From Syntrophales bacterium (GTDB lineage Bacteria; Desulfobacterota; Syntrophia; Syntrophales; UBA5619), in assembly GCA_023229765.1 (NCBI GenBank), contig JALNYO010000011.1, positions 35,107-99,106 of the forward strand: a DNA stretch of 64,000 nt, given 5' to 3'. Position numbers and translations under genes: made by a program. Shown in pieces: positions 33,700 to 42,994 of this stretch (positions are counted from its first letter, which is position 1; every line of letters begins with the position of its first letter). The notes beneath the pieces were generated by a model. The model did not search any database. It was not told the DNA's origin and saw only the letters and a list, made by a program, of their open reading frames with translations.

Positions 33700-34983
33700 T
33701 TGAGAAGCGTTTACGACATATTCAGGGAACGGGGTTTTATCGAACAGATCACCGACGAAGCGGAAATAGATGAGCTCCTTCAGGAAAAATCCATAACCTG
33801 TTATATCGGCTTTGATCCGACGGCGGCTTCGCTGCATATCGGTTCGCTCGTCCCGATCATGGCCCTGGCCCATATGCAACGACAAGGTCACCGCCCCATC
33901 GCGCTTGTAGGAGGCGGCACCGCGCTGATCGGCGATCCGTCGGGGAAAACCGAGATGCGCAAGATCCTCTCCCGGGAACAGATCAACGCCAATGCGGAGG
34001 GCATTAAAAAACAGCTCTCCCGCTATCTGGATTTCAGTGAAGGCAAGGCGCTGCTGCTCAATAACGCCGACTGGCTGACGCCGCTTAACTATATAGAATT
34101 TTTGAGGGATATCGGCAGGCACTTCAGCGTCAACCGGATGCTCGCCGCCGAGAGCTACCGGGTGCGTCTGGAAAAGGGGTTGAATTTCATTGAATTCAAC
34201 TACATGCTGCTGCAGTCTTACGACTTTCTGCATCTCTTCAAAAACTGGGATTGCCTGATGCAGATGGGGGGAAACGATCAGTGGGGCAATATGGTCGCCG
34301 GCATTGACCTGATTCGCCGGATGGAAGAAAAGAAGGCCTACAGCCTCACCTTCCCGCTTATCACCACCTCCCAGGGACACAAGATGGGAAAAACGGAGAA
34401 GGGGACCGTCTGGTTAGATGCTTCTCTTACCTCCCCTTACGAATATTACCAGTTCTGGATCAACACGGAAGATGCCGATGTGGCGCGTTTTCTTTCCCTC
34501 TTCACCTTCCTGCCGATGGAGGAAATAGACGCGGTGAAAGGGCTTGCCGATGCCCGCCTGAACATGGCCAAGACGGTGCTGGCCTTTGAAGCAACAAGGA
34601 TCACCCATGGCGAGGAGGCAGCGGCCGCCGCCTGGAAGGCATCTGCCGGCGCCTTCGGCTTGAAGCCGGTAGAAGCAGGGTTATTCCCCTCCAGCGCCAT
34701 ACCGCGCACAGCCGCAGGACTGGATACCGATGCGATTACGTCATTTCAAAAAAGCCGGGCTGAGCTGGAGGCGGGCATACCCGCTTTCGAACTGTTTCAG
34801 GAAGCCGGCTTGTGTTCCTCGCGGGGAGAGGCCAGACGTCTGCTCTCGCAGGGGGGAGGTTATGTAGGCGACCGGCAGATTAAGGCCTTTGATGAAAAGA
34901 TTTCCCTTGCCGACGCCGACGCGAAGGGTGAAATAAGGCTGCGTAAGGGAAAGAAGCATTACGTTATCGTGACCGCTGTTTAA
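33700..34983 (+). CDS. tyrS: tyrosyl-tRNA synthetase
   Basis: 427 aa from TTG 33700 (GGGAGGAAAAG upstream). Class-I synthetase: the HIGH motif is LHIGSLV in YIGFDPTAASLHIGSLVPIM, and the KMSKS loop is KMGKTEKGTVWLD. LLQSYDFLHLFKNWDCLMQM and GGNDQWGNMVAG bind tyrosine and the adenylate. The C-terminal S4 RNA-binding domain begins at LFQEAGLCSSRGEARRLLSQ. Normal bacterial TyrRS length. Confidence 0.97.
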   Translation: MRSVYDIFRERGFIEQITDEAEIDELLQEKSITCYIGFDPTAASLHIGSLVPIMALAHMQRQGHRPIALVGGGTALIGDPSGKTEMRKILSREQINANAEGIKKQLSRYLDFSEGKALLLNNADWLTPLNYIEFLRDIGRHFSVNRMLAAESYRVRLEKGLNFIEFNYMLLQSYDFLHLFKNWDCLMQMGGNDQWGNMVAGIDLIRRMEEKKAYSLTFPLITTSQGHKMGKTEKGTVWLDASLTSPYEYYQFWINTEDADVARFLSLFTFLPMEEIDAVKGLADARLNMAKTVLAFEATRITHGEEAAAAAWKASAGAFGLKPVEAGLFPSSAIPRTAAGLDTDAITSFQKSRAELEAGIPAFELFQEAGLCSSRGEARRLLSQGGGYVGDRQIKAFDEKISLADADAKGEIRLRKGKKHYVIVTAV

Positions 34984-35020
34984 AACCCCCGTGCCCTGGG
35001 CGGGCACAACGAACGATGAA
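34984..35020. repeat. family C repeat, partial
   Basis: AACCCCCGTGCCC...GGGCACAACGA followed by ATGAAAAC: the first hairpin and link of the two-hairpin repeat, without the C-run/G-run half. Confidence 0.65.
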
Positions 35021-35026
35021 AACGTA

Positions 35027-35216
35027 GAGGTAATTGCAAAACTCCGTGTCATGCCCGAAAGCAAAGCTTAATGTTCATAATGTTTTTGTCGGGCATCCAT
35101 GATTTCAAATAGTTAAAAACTGGATTATGAACATTAAACTTCGTTTTCCCGCCCAGAGTTTACCCCCGCGTAGGCGGGGGCGGGAATGACAGCGTTGGGA
35201 GTTTTGCAATTGGCTC
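35027..35216. repeat. MITE family A, long type with internal duplication
   Basis: 190 bp, ends GAGGTAATTGCAAAACTCC and GGAGTTTTGCAATTGGCTC, flanked by the 4-bp duplication CGTA. About 37 bp longer than its sisters because of an extra AAGCAAAGCTTAATGTTCAT block and a CCCCCGCGTAGGCGGGGG hairpin. Confidence 0.92.
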
Positions 35217-35285
35217 CGTAGTTTAATGTTCACAAAGCGGAGCTTAATGTTCATAAAATGGAGGGACGCGCTCCGTCGCGTCCGG

Positions 35286-36203
35286 TCAGCCATTCAGCCT
35301 TTCGGTAAATTCATCAGGCTTAAAACTGTATTCCTGAGTGCCGTAACACTCCACCGCGAACGACGCGCAGACGCTTCCCATTTTCGCGCTCTGTTCAAGT
35401 TCCAGTCCCCGGACAAGCCCGCTGATCAGCCCTCCCCGGTAGGAGTCGCCGGCCCCGGTCGGGTCGGTAACCCTTCTCGTCTTTGCCGGAGCAATGCTGA
35501 TATCGCCCTCCTTGGTGGAAATCCGTGAACCTGCTTCTCCCAACGTGGTGATGATCGCGCCGGCCAGTTCCAGCAGGTCTTTTTGCTTCATCCCTGTTTT
35601 ATTGACGATAAGCTCCAGTTCGTAGTCGTTGACGATCAGTATTTTACAGCCCGAGATCGCCCGGAGCAGTTCGTTTGCATCCCAGACAGGCAGCGATTGC
35701 CCGGGATCAAATATGTAACTGATTCCCTTTTGCTTGCAGGCGGTTGGGTAATTGATCATATCGTCCATATTGCCGGGGGAGACGATAACAATGGTCTCTT
35801 CCGCCTTCATGCCCTCAAAATTCATGCCGGCGGGATGCTGCATGGCGCCAGGGTTGAACCCGGTAATTTGATTGTCGGCAAGGTCGGTCGTGATATAGGC
35901 CCCGGCGGTGAATTCCTCTTCGATGATCTTTATGGCCTCCGTTGAGATCCCGTTCTGGGCAAGCCATGCGAAGTAGCGCGCATAGTCCTGACCGATCGTC
36001 GCCGAGATGATCGGCTTTTCACCCATTAATCCCAAGGAGTAGGCAATATTTCCCGCGGTGCCGCCATATTTTTCCTTCATCCCGTTTACCTGAAAGCAGA
36101 CGTTCAGAACGTGTATCTTGTCAGGCAGTATATGGTCGGAAAAATGTCCGGGAAAAGACATGATGCGGTCATAGGCAAGCGATCCGGAAACAATTATGTT
36201 CAT
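35286..36203 (-). CDS. PfkB-family carbohydrate/nucleoside kinase
   Basis: 305 aa. MNIIVSGSLAYDRIMSFPGH and the GGTAGNIAYSLGLMGEKP binding stretch open it. DPTGAGDSYRGGLISGLVRG is the PfkB signature 2 with the catalytic Asp. It phosphorylates a sugar or nucleoside with ATP. The sequence style resembles the ribokinase/adenosine-kinase-like enzymes of anaerobes, but the substrate cannot be read from sequence. Transcribed alone, convergent with tyrS across a MITE; the PilZ gene lies 43 bp upstream on the same strand. Confidence 0.88.
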   Translation of the reverse strand: MNIIVSGSLAYDRIMSFPGHFSDHILPDKIHVLNVCFQVNGMKEKYGGTAGNIAYSLGLMGEKPIISATIGQDYARYFAWLAQNGISTEAIKIIEEEFTAGAYITTDLADNQITGFNPGAMQHPAGMNFEGMKAEETIVIVSPGNMDDMINYPTACKQKGISYIFDPGQSLPVWDANELLRAISGCKILIVNDYELELIVNKTGMKQKDLLELAGAIITTLGEAGSRISTKEGDISIAPAKTRRVTDPTGAGDSYRGGLISGLVRGLELEQSAKMGSVCASFAVECYGTQEYSFKPDEFTERLNG

Positions 36204-36246
36204 AGCTGATCCTTTCTTGTGCGCTGTGGAGTGTTATTGGTGAAGA

Positions 36247-36906
36247 CTAAGGAAGTTTTCCTTCATTTAACAGTTTCCGCTGAATTTCAATTATTTTTTT
36301 CATCAGATGCCGTTCATATTCCCTGCTGCTGCCGACAAATTTTACACAAACATGACGCAGGCTACGATCATGATGCAGGGGCGTCGTTATCCTCAAAACA
36401 TTTGCCTTCAGCCGTAAAGAATCGCCATCTATAATCAGGGTCATTTCAAAATCTTCATTGATTCTCGGTAAATCATCGCCCCGATAGCTGAACTGAAATC
36501 CGCCGGCGGAAACATCGATGATGCTGAGTTTTCTGCCTTTCATTTCAATGGCGAAATTGCTGTCTGCGGGGGAATGGACGCGAAAATCCATCCTCAGGTT
36601 GCATATTTCCGGGTTGGTTGTGCGTTCCAGACCGACGGCCACAACCTCGGTGGAAGCCAGCTTGTAATTGGGGATAAAATCGGTTACCCTGGCCTGCAAA
36701 CCATAACGAAAAGGGGTTCCCCCTTGCTTGAGAATAAAGGTTAGCGTTATTTCCCGGTTTAAATTATATTTGGTAAGCGGGGGGGCGGTTTGGGCAATAA
36801 TGATCCGGCGGTCTATTACGTCATAGGCGATGGACTTCATGTGTCTGTCCTGATCTACCACATCGATGGATATCCCTGGTCTGATTGCTGTCCTGCTTTT
36901 TTCCAT
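36247..36906 (-). CDS. PilZ-domain c-di-GMP binding protein
   Basis: 219 aa from ATG 36906 (AGAGAAG upstream). A YcgR-like N-terminal domain of about 100 residues is followed by a PilZ domain. The domain has the arginine motif in LRMDFRV and the DxSxxG motif in IIDVSAGGFQFSYRG, so cyclic di-GMP binding is likely. Proteins of this layout brake flagella or adjust surface traits. One partial GGDEF protein at the left edge is the only possible partner seen in the window. Confidence 0.85.
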   Translation of the reverse strand: MEKSRTAIRPGISIDVVDQDRHMKSIAYDVIDRRIIIAQTAPPLTKYNLNREITLTFILKQGGTPFRYGLQARVTDFIPNYKLASTEVVAVGLERTTNPEICNLRMDFRVHSPADSNFAIEMKGRKLSIIDVSAGGFQFSYRGDDLPRINEDFEMTLIIDGDSLRLKANVLRITTPLHHDRSLRHVCVKFVGSSREYERHLMKKIIEIQRKLLNEGKLP

Positions 36907-36960
36907 ACTATCTTCTCTTATCGCCTGTTGCCAAAGTTGCTGCTGCAAGTTTTTACAAAT

Positions 36961-37091
36961 GAGGTAATTGCAAAACTCCCAACGCTGTCATTCCCGCGAC
37001 GCTTCTGGGCGGGAATCTGGTTCTAACTGCTTGAAAAACCATATTCCCGATAGAGACATTCGGGAATGACAAATGGTTTTGCAATTGCCTC
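36961..37091. repeat. MITE family A, short type
   Basis: 131 bp, GAGGTAATTGCAAAACTCC to GGTTTTGCAATTGCCTC, flanked by the 4-bp duplication AAAT. It lies between divergent genes. Confidence 0.93.
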
Positions 37092-37113
37092 AAATGGCTG
37101 ATGAAAGAAATAA

Positions 37114-37141
37114 TTGACCATTTGCGCGCCGGGTATATAGA
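37114..37141 (+). promoter_or_regulatory. candidate promoter of the NimA-like gene
   Basis: TTGACC (37114-37119), 16-bp spacer, TATAGA (37136-37141), about 150 bp before the start codon at 37293. Confidence 0.4.
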
Positions 37142-37292
37142 AAGAACGGGCGCCGCCCGTCAAGGAATTTTTTCTTTTTCGGAGGAGTAGGTAGGTGGAA
37201 GCAAGCAGTCAGGACATTGCCGAACGGGGGAAATATAGACATAGCTTACCAGAACCAAGCGTAAATTACCAAGCTGCAACTGGAGAGAACCC

Positions 37293-37763
37293 ATGAGAAG
37301 AGCGGACAAGGAAATAACAGAGCGGAAGCTTATTGATTCCATTATCCACAAATCCCTCGCCTGCAGGATAGCCATGTGCGACGGCAAGATGCCCTATGTC
37401 ATTCCCATGTCATTTGGCTACGACGGGAAAAACATCTACCTGCACAGCGCCAAAGAAGGAAGAAAAATCGAGATACTCAAGGGCAATCCCCTTGTCTGTT
37501 TTGAGTTTGAAACGGACTGCGAGGTTCTCCCCACTCCCCGGGCCTGTTCGTTCACCATGCGCTACAAAAGCGTGATCGGCTTCGGAAATGCTTGTTTCCT
37601 CGAGGATATTGAAGAGAGAAGCGCGGCGCTCAGGACAATCATCAGTCAATATACGGACAAAATCGTTGCCTTGAGCGAGAATGATCTGGAAAAAATAACA
37701 ATTATAAGGATTGATATCGAGCAGATCACCGGCAAACAGTCCGGATTTAATCGCGACATCTGA
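37293..37763 (+). CDS. pyridoxamine-phosphate-oxidase-like flavin protein (NimA type)
   Basis: 156 aa with a split-barrel FMN-binding fold: ACRIAMCDGKMPYVIPMSFG, YLHSAKEGRKIEILKGNPLV, CFEFET and SVIGFGNACFLED. Family members reduce nitroimidazoles or bind heme/FMN without known substrate. A GGAGAG site precedes the ATG. It is 108 bp upstream of the aldehyde oxidoreductase on the same strand; a functional link is not established. Confidence 0.85.
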   Translation: MRRADKEITERKLIDSIIHKSLACRIAMCDGKMPYVIPMSFGYDGKNIYLHSAKEGRKIEILKGNPLVCFEFETDCEVLPTPRACSFTMRYKSVIGFGNACFLEDIEERSAALRTIISQYTDKIVALSENDLEKITIIRIDIEQITGKQSGFNRDI

Positions 37764-37871
37764 AACGCGCAATTTACCGAAAATCGCATTCTGCCAAAGG
37801 CCGGGGGAATGCCCCGGTAAAGGCGCAAAGACTTTAAGAGAAGCATTGCAAAACAGAAAAGGGAGAATCCC

Positions 37872-39656
37872 ATGTACGGTTTTTTCAATCGTCTGCTAAA
37901 AATTGATGTCGGCGAGCGTTCCTTTTCGATCAGGGAGTTATCCGACGGGGAACTGGAAGAAACCCTCGGCGGAAAAGGGCTGGGCGCAAAGTTGCTTCTG
38001 GAGGAAAACCCGCCTGGCGTTGATCCCCTCGCCCCGGAGAATAACTTGATAATCGCCGTCGGCCCCGTCACCGATACCTTGATTTACGGCTCCTGCCGTC
38101 ACGGAATTTTTACGAAAAGCCCGCAGACCGGGCTTTATTCCGAATCATATTCAGGGGGCAAGGCGGCGGAGAGGATCAGTCGCACCGGCTACGACGCGAT
38201 CGTCATCCGGGGCGCTTCTTTGGAACCGATTTTCCTCGAGATCAGCGACGAAACCGTCCGCTTTCATTCCGCGGTGGATTTATGGGGCATGGACACCTAC
38301 GCCACGGAGGACAAGGTCCTCGAAAAGATCGGAAAAAAACGCACCGGCGGGGACTCACAGCGGGCCGCCGCCCTCGTCATCGGCCCGGCGGGGGAGAATC
38401 TGGTCCGGTTCGCGCTGATCGAAAACGATTACTGGCGTTCGGCGGGACGTACCGGCGTCGGGGCGGTGCTGGGCTCAAAAAAGATCAAAGCCCTCTGTTT
38501 TCATGGAAATCGGAAACGCCCCCTCGCCTTTCCCGACGAGGTTGCAGCCTTCGCCCGGGAGATTCTGGAGAAGGGCAAAACCGACGCCGGGGCCGCCAAA
38601 TACCGGAAGCTGGGAACGCCGATGATGGTGGAAGTACTGAACAAGGCGCAGGCGTTTCCTACCCGGTACTGGTCAAAGGGGGTGCTCGATGGCTGGGAGG
38701 CGATCAGCGCCGAATCGCTTAACAAACGGTGTAACGTAACCCCGAGGGCCTGCGCCCGCTGTTTTATCGCCTGCGGTCGGTTGAGCACCGTCCAGGAGGG
38801 CCCCCACAAGGGGTTGACGATCGAAGGGCCGGAATATGAAACCCTGTACGCTTTCGGAGGTTTGTGCGCCATAAAAAGCGTGGAGGAGATCATCTATTTA
38901 AACGATATCTGCGACCGCCTGGGAATAGACACGATCACCGCCGGCAATCTGGCCGGTCTGACGATCGAGGCTTCGCGCCGCGGGAAGATAAAAGAGAAGC
39001 TTGATTACGGCGATGCCAACGCAATAGCCTCGCTGCTCAAGCAAATCGCCTATCGTCAGGGCATCGGCGCCATTCTGGCCGACGGGATCCGCAGCGCCGC
39101 GCAAACGTGGGGTCTGGAGGATATCGCCATCCACGTCAAGGGAATGGAGCCGGCCGGCTATGATCCACGGGTGTTCAAAGGAATGGGGCTCGGCTACGCC
39201 ACCTCTGACCGGGGCGCCTGCCACCTGCGCTCCACCTTCTACAAGGCGGAATTGGCAGGAATAATCGCCCCCGACCGGATCGATGGGAAAGCGGAACTCT
39301 TTATTGATTTCGAGGATCGTCTGATCCTTGCCGATTGCCTGATCACCTGTCGTTTTTACCGGGATCTTTACTCCTGGAAGGAACTATCCAGCATTGTGCA
39401 TATGACAACCGGATTGGACTGGGGGAAGGAGGAAATCGGCAAATTTTCCAATCATGTCCTCTCCCGCTGCCGGGAATTCAATCTGCGGGAAGGAATGATG
39501 CAAAGTGACGATTCCCTGCCGGATCGTTTTCATAACGAGCCCCTGCCGGAAAGCGGCAAGGTAATCGCCAAGGCAGACCTGGAGCGGATGATCGGGGATT
39601 ACTATCAACTGCGGGGCTGGGATGAACAGGGGCGGCTGTCGGATAGCATTTCTTGA
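37872..39656 (+). CDS. tungsten aldehyde:ferredoxin oxidoreductase family protein
   Basis: 594 aa, the family length. It would oxidise aldehydes to acids with ferredoxin as acceptor, or run in reverse, using a tungsto-bispterin and one 4Fe-4S cluster. N-terminal pterin-binding domain: LGGKGLGAKLL, YGSCRHGIFTKSPQTGLYSE, SYSGGKAAERISRTGYDAIV. Cluster ligands CARCFIAC, with a distal Cys probably in LADCLITCRFY. GMEPAGYDPRVFKGMGLGYA is the second pterin contact. The product grows MYGFFNRLLKIDV from ATG 37872. The true substrate class is unknown. Confidence 0.92.
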   Translation: MYGFFNRLLKIDVGERSFSIRELSDGELEETLGGKGLGAKLLLEENPPGVDPLAPENNLIIAVGPVTDTLIYGSCRHGIFTKSPQTGLYSESYSGGKAAERISRTGYDAIVIRGASLEPIFLEISDETVRFHSAVDLWGMDTYATEDKVLEKIGKKRTGGDSQRAAALVIGPAGENLVRFALIENDYWRSAGRTGVGAVLGSKKIKALCFHGNRKRPLAFPDEVAAFAREILEKGKTDAGAAKYRKLGTPMMVEVLNKAQAFPTRYWSKGVLDGWEAISAESLNKRCNVTPRACARCFIACGRLSTVQEGPHKGLTIEGPEYETLYAFGGLCAIKSVEEIIYLNDICDRLGIDTITAGNLAGLTIEASRRGKIKEKLDYGDANAIASLLKQIAYRQGIGAILADGIRSAAQTWGLEDIAIHVKGMEPAGYDPRVFKGMGLGYATSDRGACHLRSTFYKAELAGIIAPDRIDGKAELFIDFEDRLILADCLITCRFYRDLYSWKELSSIVHMTTGLDWGKEEIGKFSNHVLSRCREFNLREGMMQSDDSLPDRFHNEPLPESGKVIAKADLERMIGDYYQLRGWDEQGRLSDSIS

Positions 39657-39784
39657 TTGACGAGATAGCATCGAATATAATGCGGAAAGGATTTTAATGC
39701 GGGGCTTTTCACGTTGTTGTCCACCAAAGGCTGGACATCTATCGCTGAATCCGTGATGGGAACGCCCGCTTCCAGATTAGCCTT

Positions 39785-39886
39785 CTATTGTTTGGCCGCC
39801 ATGCGTTTTGCCGCCTTGTCCAGTTGTTTCTGTTGTCTTGCCTTTTCTTTCGTCTGCTTCCCGAAATTATACATGGATCTTCCCAT
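39785..39886 (-). CDS. small basic conserved-type protein, 33 aa
   Basis: ATG at 39886 (minus strand) with TTGGAG 8 bases upstream. The product starts MGRSMYNFGKQTKEKARQQK and ends QLDKAAKRMAAKQ. Very Lys/Arg/Gln-rich, predicted helical, probably nucleic-acid or ribosome associated. It resembles short proteins of the form M-G-(K/R)-x-M-x-x-F-x-K annotated as hypothetical in many Proteobacteria. It is the only credible gene in the 527-bp gap between the AOR and the toxin-antitoxin pair. Confidence 0.6.
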   Translation of the reverse strand: MGRSMYNFGKQTKEKARQQKQLDKAAKRMAAKQ

Positions 39887-40183
39887 TTTCAGCTCCAATT
39901 TTAGTTGGCTTTATGCCCGTGACCGGCGTTAAGTACGGTATCTGACTTCTATGGAAACCTTTTCAAGTTTCTTTTCTCGCTACGGATCCCCGTTTCCATC
40001 CTTAGTTTTAGGTGCACCCAACTCAAGCGCCTTTGTTAATTTGCACGTTACTCCCTGCTCATAGTCAAGGCATACTTCATGGCCTCCGCCCTTTCAATCG
40101 ATAATCATGCTGCAATTTCAAGGTATTTTAGTCTTGACGTGGTGCGTCATAAGTGTTACCCCTGCCCAAAAAGGAGGAAGACT

Positions 40184-40411
40184 ATGCCCGCCAAAAATCC
40201 GAGAGTGAGCATTGTTGTTGAGCCGCCGCTATATAGTGCTATGCATGACCTGGCAGCGATTGAGGGCCTTTCCATGTCCACTATTGCTCGTGACCTTATC
40301 CGGGAGGCAATTGACCTGCGGGAGGATGTCGCCCTTGCAGCTTTTGGCGATGCACGCATGAAGACCTTCGACAGAAAAGCGGCGCTCTCGCATGACGATG
40401 TGTGGAAATAA
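40184..40411 (+). CDS. ribbon-helix-helix-type antitoxin
   Basis: 75 aa from ATG 40184, with AAAGGAGGAAG upstream. PRVSIVVEPPLYSAMHDLAA then IEGLSMSTIARDLIREAIDL is a CopG/RHH DNA-binding domain; the C-terminal AALSHDDVWK is the toxin-binding tail. It pairs with the RelE/ParE-type gene 3 bp downstream. A longer frame from 40079 lacks a ribosome site. Confidence 0.85.
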   Translation: MPAKNPRVSIVVEPPLYSAMHDLAAIEGLSMSTIARDLIREAIDLREDVALAAFGDARMKTFDRKAALSHDDVWK

Positions 40412-40414
40412 TCC

Positions 40415-40690
40415 ATGCCTTTTACATTACACTACCATCCCGATGTTTGCGTTGAGGATTTGCCTCTTATTGATCGAAAGACAAAGGACAGAATCCGTAA
40501 GGCCATCGAGGACCGATTGCGGAGTGCGCCTCACAACTATGGCGAGCCTTTGCGTAAATCGCTGAAAGGATACTGGAAGCTCCGCGTGGGTGATTACCGG
40601 GTCGTGTTCAAACTGGTCGAGTCCGAGGTGTGGATTCTGGCCATCAGGCATCGGAAGTCGGTTTATATGGATATTGGCACAAGGTTGTAA
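40415..40690 (+). CDS. RelE/ParE-superfamily toxin
   Basis: 91 aa. YHPDVCVEDLPLIDRKTKDR then LRKSLKGYWKLRVGDYRVVF and ILAIRHRKSVYMDI give the compact RelE fold, with the basic and Tyr/His residues expected for mRNA cleavage on the ribosome (RelE) or gyrase inhibition (ParE); sequence alone does not separate these. Coupled to the RHH antitoxin. Confidence 0.88.
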   Translation: MPFTLHYHPDVCVEDLPLIDRKTKDRIRKAIEDRLRSAPHNYGEPLRKSLKGYWKLRVGDYRVVFKLVESEVWILAIRHRKSVYMDIGTRL

Positions 40691-40791
40691 AATCTGTCTT
40701 AAATATTTACAGAAAGGAAAGAAATGTCGTCTGACCTCACCTTTCTCACGAATGAATCCGGAAACAGTCTGCGTGAAACGAGAATTACATT

Positions 40792-42768
40792 ATGAAGCGC
40801 GCGTATTACGATGACTCCATCACAAATTTCCTGATTACCTCGCCTGAAGAGATAATAGGAAAAATAGCGCTAAAAAACGAATTTTCCTTGGACCAAACTC
40901 AGAAGGATGCTTGGTTAGCAGAAATCATCATTTTGAAAGCAGTTTTACCGTCTTACCAAGGGTCAATTTATTTTGAATATTCTATCCCTCGCATGGGGCA
41001 GCGTATTGATGTGATAATTCTTATCGGGTCGGTAATCTTTATTCTCGAATTCAAAATTGGTGAAAAAGAATACAGCTCATATGCTATCGATCAGGTTATG
41101 GATTATGCTTTGGATCTAAAGAACTTCCACGAATCAAGTCACGAGCAATTCATTGCCCCAATTCTAATCGCAACAAAAGCGAAAAGCATCTATTCGATTG
41201 TCGCAACAACACCACAAAACGACAAGCTGCTTCTTCCTATCAAGAGTAATATTGGATTACTGGGCAAAGTAATTGAAGACGTATTGTGCTTTAGTGAAGG
41301 AAGCGAGATTAACCGAGCCCAATGGGAGCAAGGACGATATTGTCCAACTCCAACAATCATCGAAGCAGCAATGGCACTATATAACAATCATTCTGTTGAG
41401 GACATCTCCCGGAGTGATGCCAGCGCCATAAATCTCAGTCAAACATCAGATGCGGTATCTGCCATTATCCGTTCTTCAAAAGAGAATTCCCGCAAATCCA
41501 TTTGTTTCGTAACCGGTGTCCCTGGCGCCGGCAAAACATTGGTCGGACTCCATATAGCAACTACACACATTGATAAATCCAACGATCTCTATAGCGTTTT
41601 CCTTTCTGGCAATGGTCCTCTCGTAGCAATTTTGCGCGAAGCATTGGCTCGTGATAAAGTTAAACGAGAAAAAGAGAAGGGAGCAAAGATCAAAAAAGGT
41701 GAGGCGATGAGTGAGGTTAAGATGTTTATCCAGAATGTACACAATTTCCGGGATAATTGCCTTATTGAATTGGATACACCACCAATAGAACATGTAGCGA
41801 TTTTTGACGAAGCTCAGCGCGCTTGGAATTTAGAACAAACCGCAAATTTCATGAGCCAAAAAAAGAAACAGCATAATTTCAATCAGTCTGAGCCGGAGTT
41901 TCTGATGTCATGTCTTGATCGACACAAAGATTGGGCTGTGGTTGTGTGCTTAGTTGGAGGCGGTCAGGAAATCAATACTGGCGAGGCAGGAATCAGCGAA
42001 TGGATTCAATCACTGGAACGCTCATTTACTGATTGGGATATTTATATTTCGGATCGGCTCAACGATAGCGAATATAGCGCAGTAGAGATGTTGAAAAAAT
42101 TAGAATCTCGTCCAAATGTGGAGTACAATGAGTCATTACATCTTGCGGTTTCTATGCGTTCTTTCCGCGCTGAGCATGTTTCACTTCTAATGAAGCAATT
42201 GCTCGATCGCAACATCGAGGAGGCGAGGAGTACACTCGAAAAAGTGAGAGCAAAATATCCAATTGTCATCACCCGCGATCTTGCCAAGGCAAAACGATGG
42301 CTAAAGCAGCAGGCACGCGGTACAGAACGATATGGAATGGTTGTTTCATCGCAAGCCGAGCGATTAAAACCTCATGCAATATTTGTAAAATCTACAATGG
42401 ATCCAATCCATTGGTTTCTTGATGGGAAGGAAGATGTCCGCTCCTCATATTACTTAGAAGATGTAGCAACTGAATTTCATGTGCAAGGGTTAGAACTTGA
42501 TTGGGTATGCGTAACATGGGATGCTGATTTTAGATACACTGAAAAAGGTTGGGGTAATTGGTCATTTGTTGGAAGTCGCTGGAATCAAATAAGAAAAGAA
42601 GAACGTAAAAATTATCTAAAGAATGCTTATCGCGTACTTCTAACACGCGCTCGTCAAGGTATGGTGATTGTTATTCCCCCGGGCGATATAGAGGATTGTA
42701 CCAGACCGCCAAAGTTTTATGATTCAACTTTTGAGTATTTAAAAGAAATAGGTTTTACTGTGATTTAA
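40792..42768 (+). CDS. DUF2075 nuclease-helicase-like protein
   Basis: 658 aa. The N-terminal part has a PD-(D/E)xK-like core, GQRIDVIILIGS followed by FILEFKIG (acid, then ExK at about residues 86-88). The P-loop GVPGAGKT is at residues 242-249 and Walker B IFDEAQRAW at about 337-345, then the DUF2075 superfamily-1-like motor, ending with ATEFHVQGLELDWVCVTWD and YRVLLTRARQGMVIVIPPG (UvrD-like motifs V-VI). It is AT-richer than neighbouring core genes, suggesting transfer. A nuclease-helicase in a patch of broken defence genes suggests anti-phage function; unproven. Confidence 0.8.
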   Translation: MKRAYYDDSITNFLITSPEEIIGKIALKNEFSLDQTQKDAWLAEIIILKAVLPSYQGSIYFEYSIPRMGQRIDVIILIGSVIFILEFKIGEKEYSSYAIDQVMDYALDLKNFHESSHEQFIAPILIATKAKSIYSIVATTPQNDKLLLPIKSNIGLLGKVIEDVLCFSEGSEINRAQWEQGRYCPTPTIIEAAMALYNNHSVEDISRSDASAINLSQTSDAVSAIIRSSKENSRKSICFVTGVPGAGKTLVGLHIATTHIDKSNDLYSVFLSGNGPLVAILREALARDKVKREKEKGAKIKKGEAMSEVKMFIQNVHNFRDNCLIELDTPPIEHVAIFDEAQRAWNLEQTANFMSQKKKQHNFNQSEPEFLMSCLDRHKDWAVVVCLVGGGQEINTGEAGISEWIQSLERSFTDWDIYISDRLNDSEYSAVEMLKKLESRPNVEYNESLHLAVSMRSFRAEHVSLLMKQLLDRNIEEARSTLEKVRAKYPIVITRDLAKAKRWLKQQARGTERYGMVVSSQAERLKPHAIFVKSTMDPIHWFLDGKEDVRSSYYLEDVATEFHVQGLELDWVCVTWDADFRYTEKGWGNWSFVGSRWNQIRKEERKNYLKNAYRVLLTRARQGMVIVIPPGDIEDCTRPPKFYDSTFEYLKEIGFTVI

Positions 42769-42900
42769 ATATTTTTTAGGTTCACTTAAATACCGATATA
42801 GTTGTTTATACAATCGCCTGGCTTGCAGAAAAAGTTTCCCGAATGAAGATGGCGGTCGACTTTTTGAAAATCTGGGAAAAGCAGACAATAAGCGATACTT

Positions 42901-42993
42901 TTTGTATGAAAATCCCCCCATCCCCCCTTTACCAAAGGGGGGTAAGGGGGGATTTTCATGCTTCGTTGAGCCCGCACCGGGCATGGGGGTTTA
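42901..42993. repeat. two-hairpin G/C repeat (family C)
   Basis: Inverse orientation to 14798: ATGAAAATCCCCCCATCCCC...GGGGGGATTTTCATG, then the CCCGCACCGGGCATGGGGG half. It joins directly onto the truncated AIPR-like frame. Confidence 0.85.
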
Positions 42994-42994
42994 T

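Noticed and set aside
39714..39932. 72-codon plus-strand frame after the aldehyde oxidoreductase
   Set aside because: The Cys/Phe-rich product is the antisense of the small basic gene at 39785-39886, which has a proper ribosome site.
42902..42994. ATG and 31 codons in front of the AIPR-like fragment
   Set aside because: These codons are the family C repeat; the same peptide (NPPIPPLPKGG) appears wherever the repeat is read in this frame.
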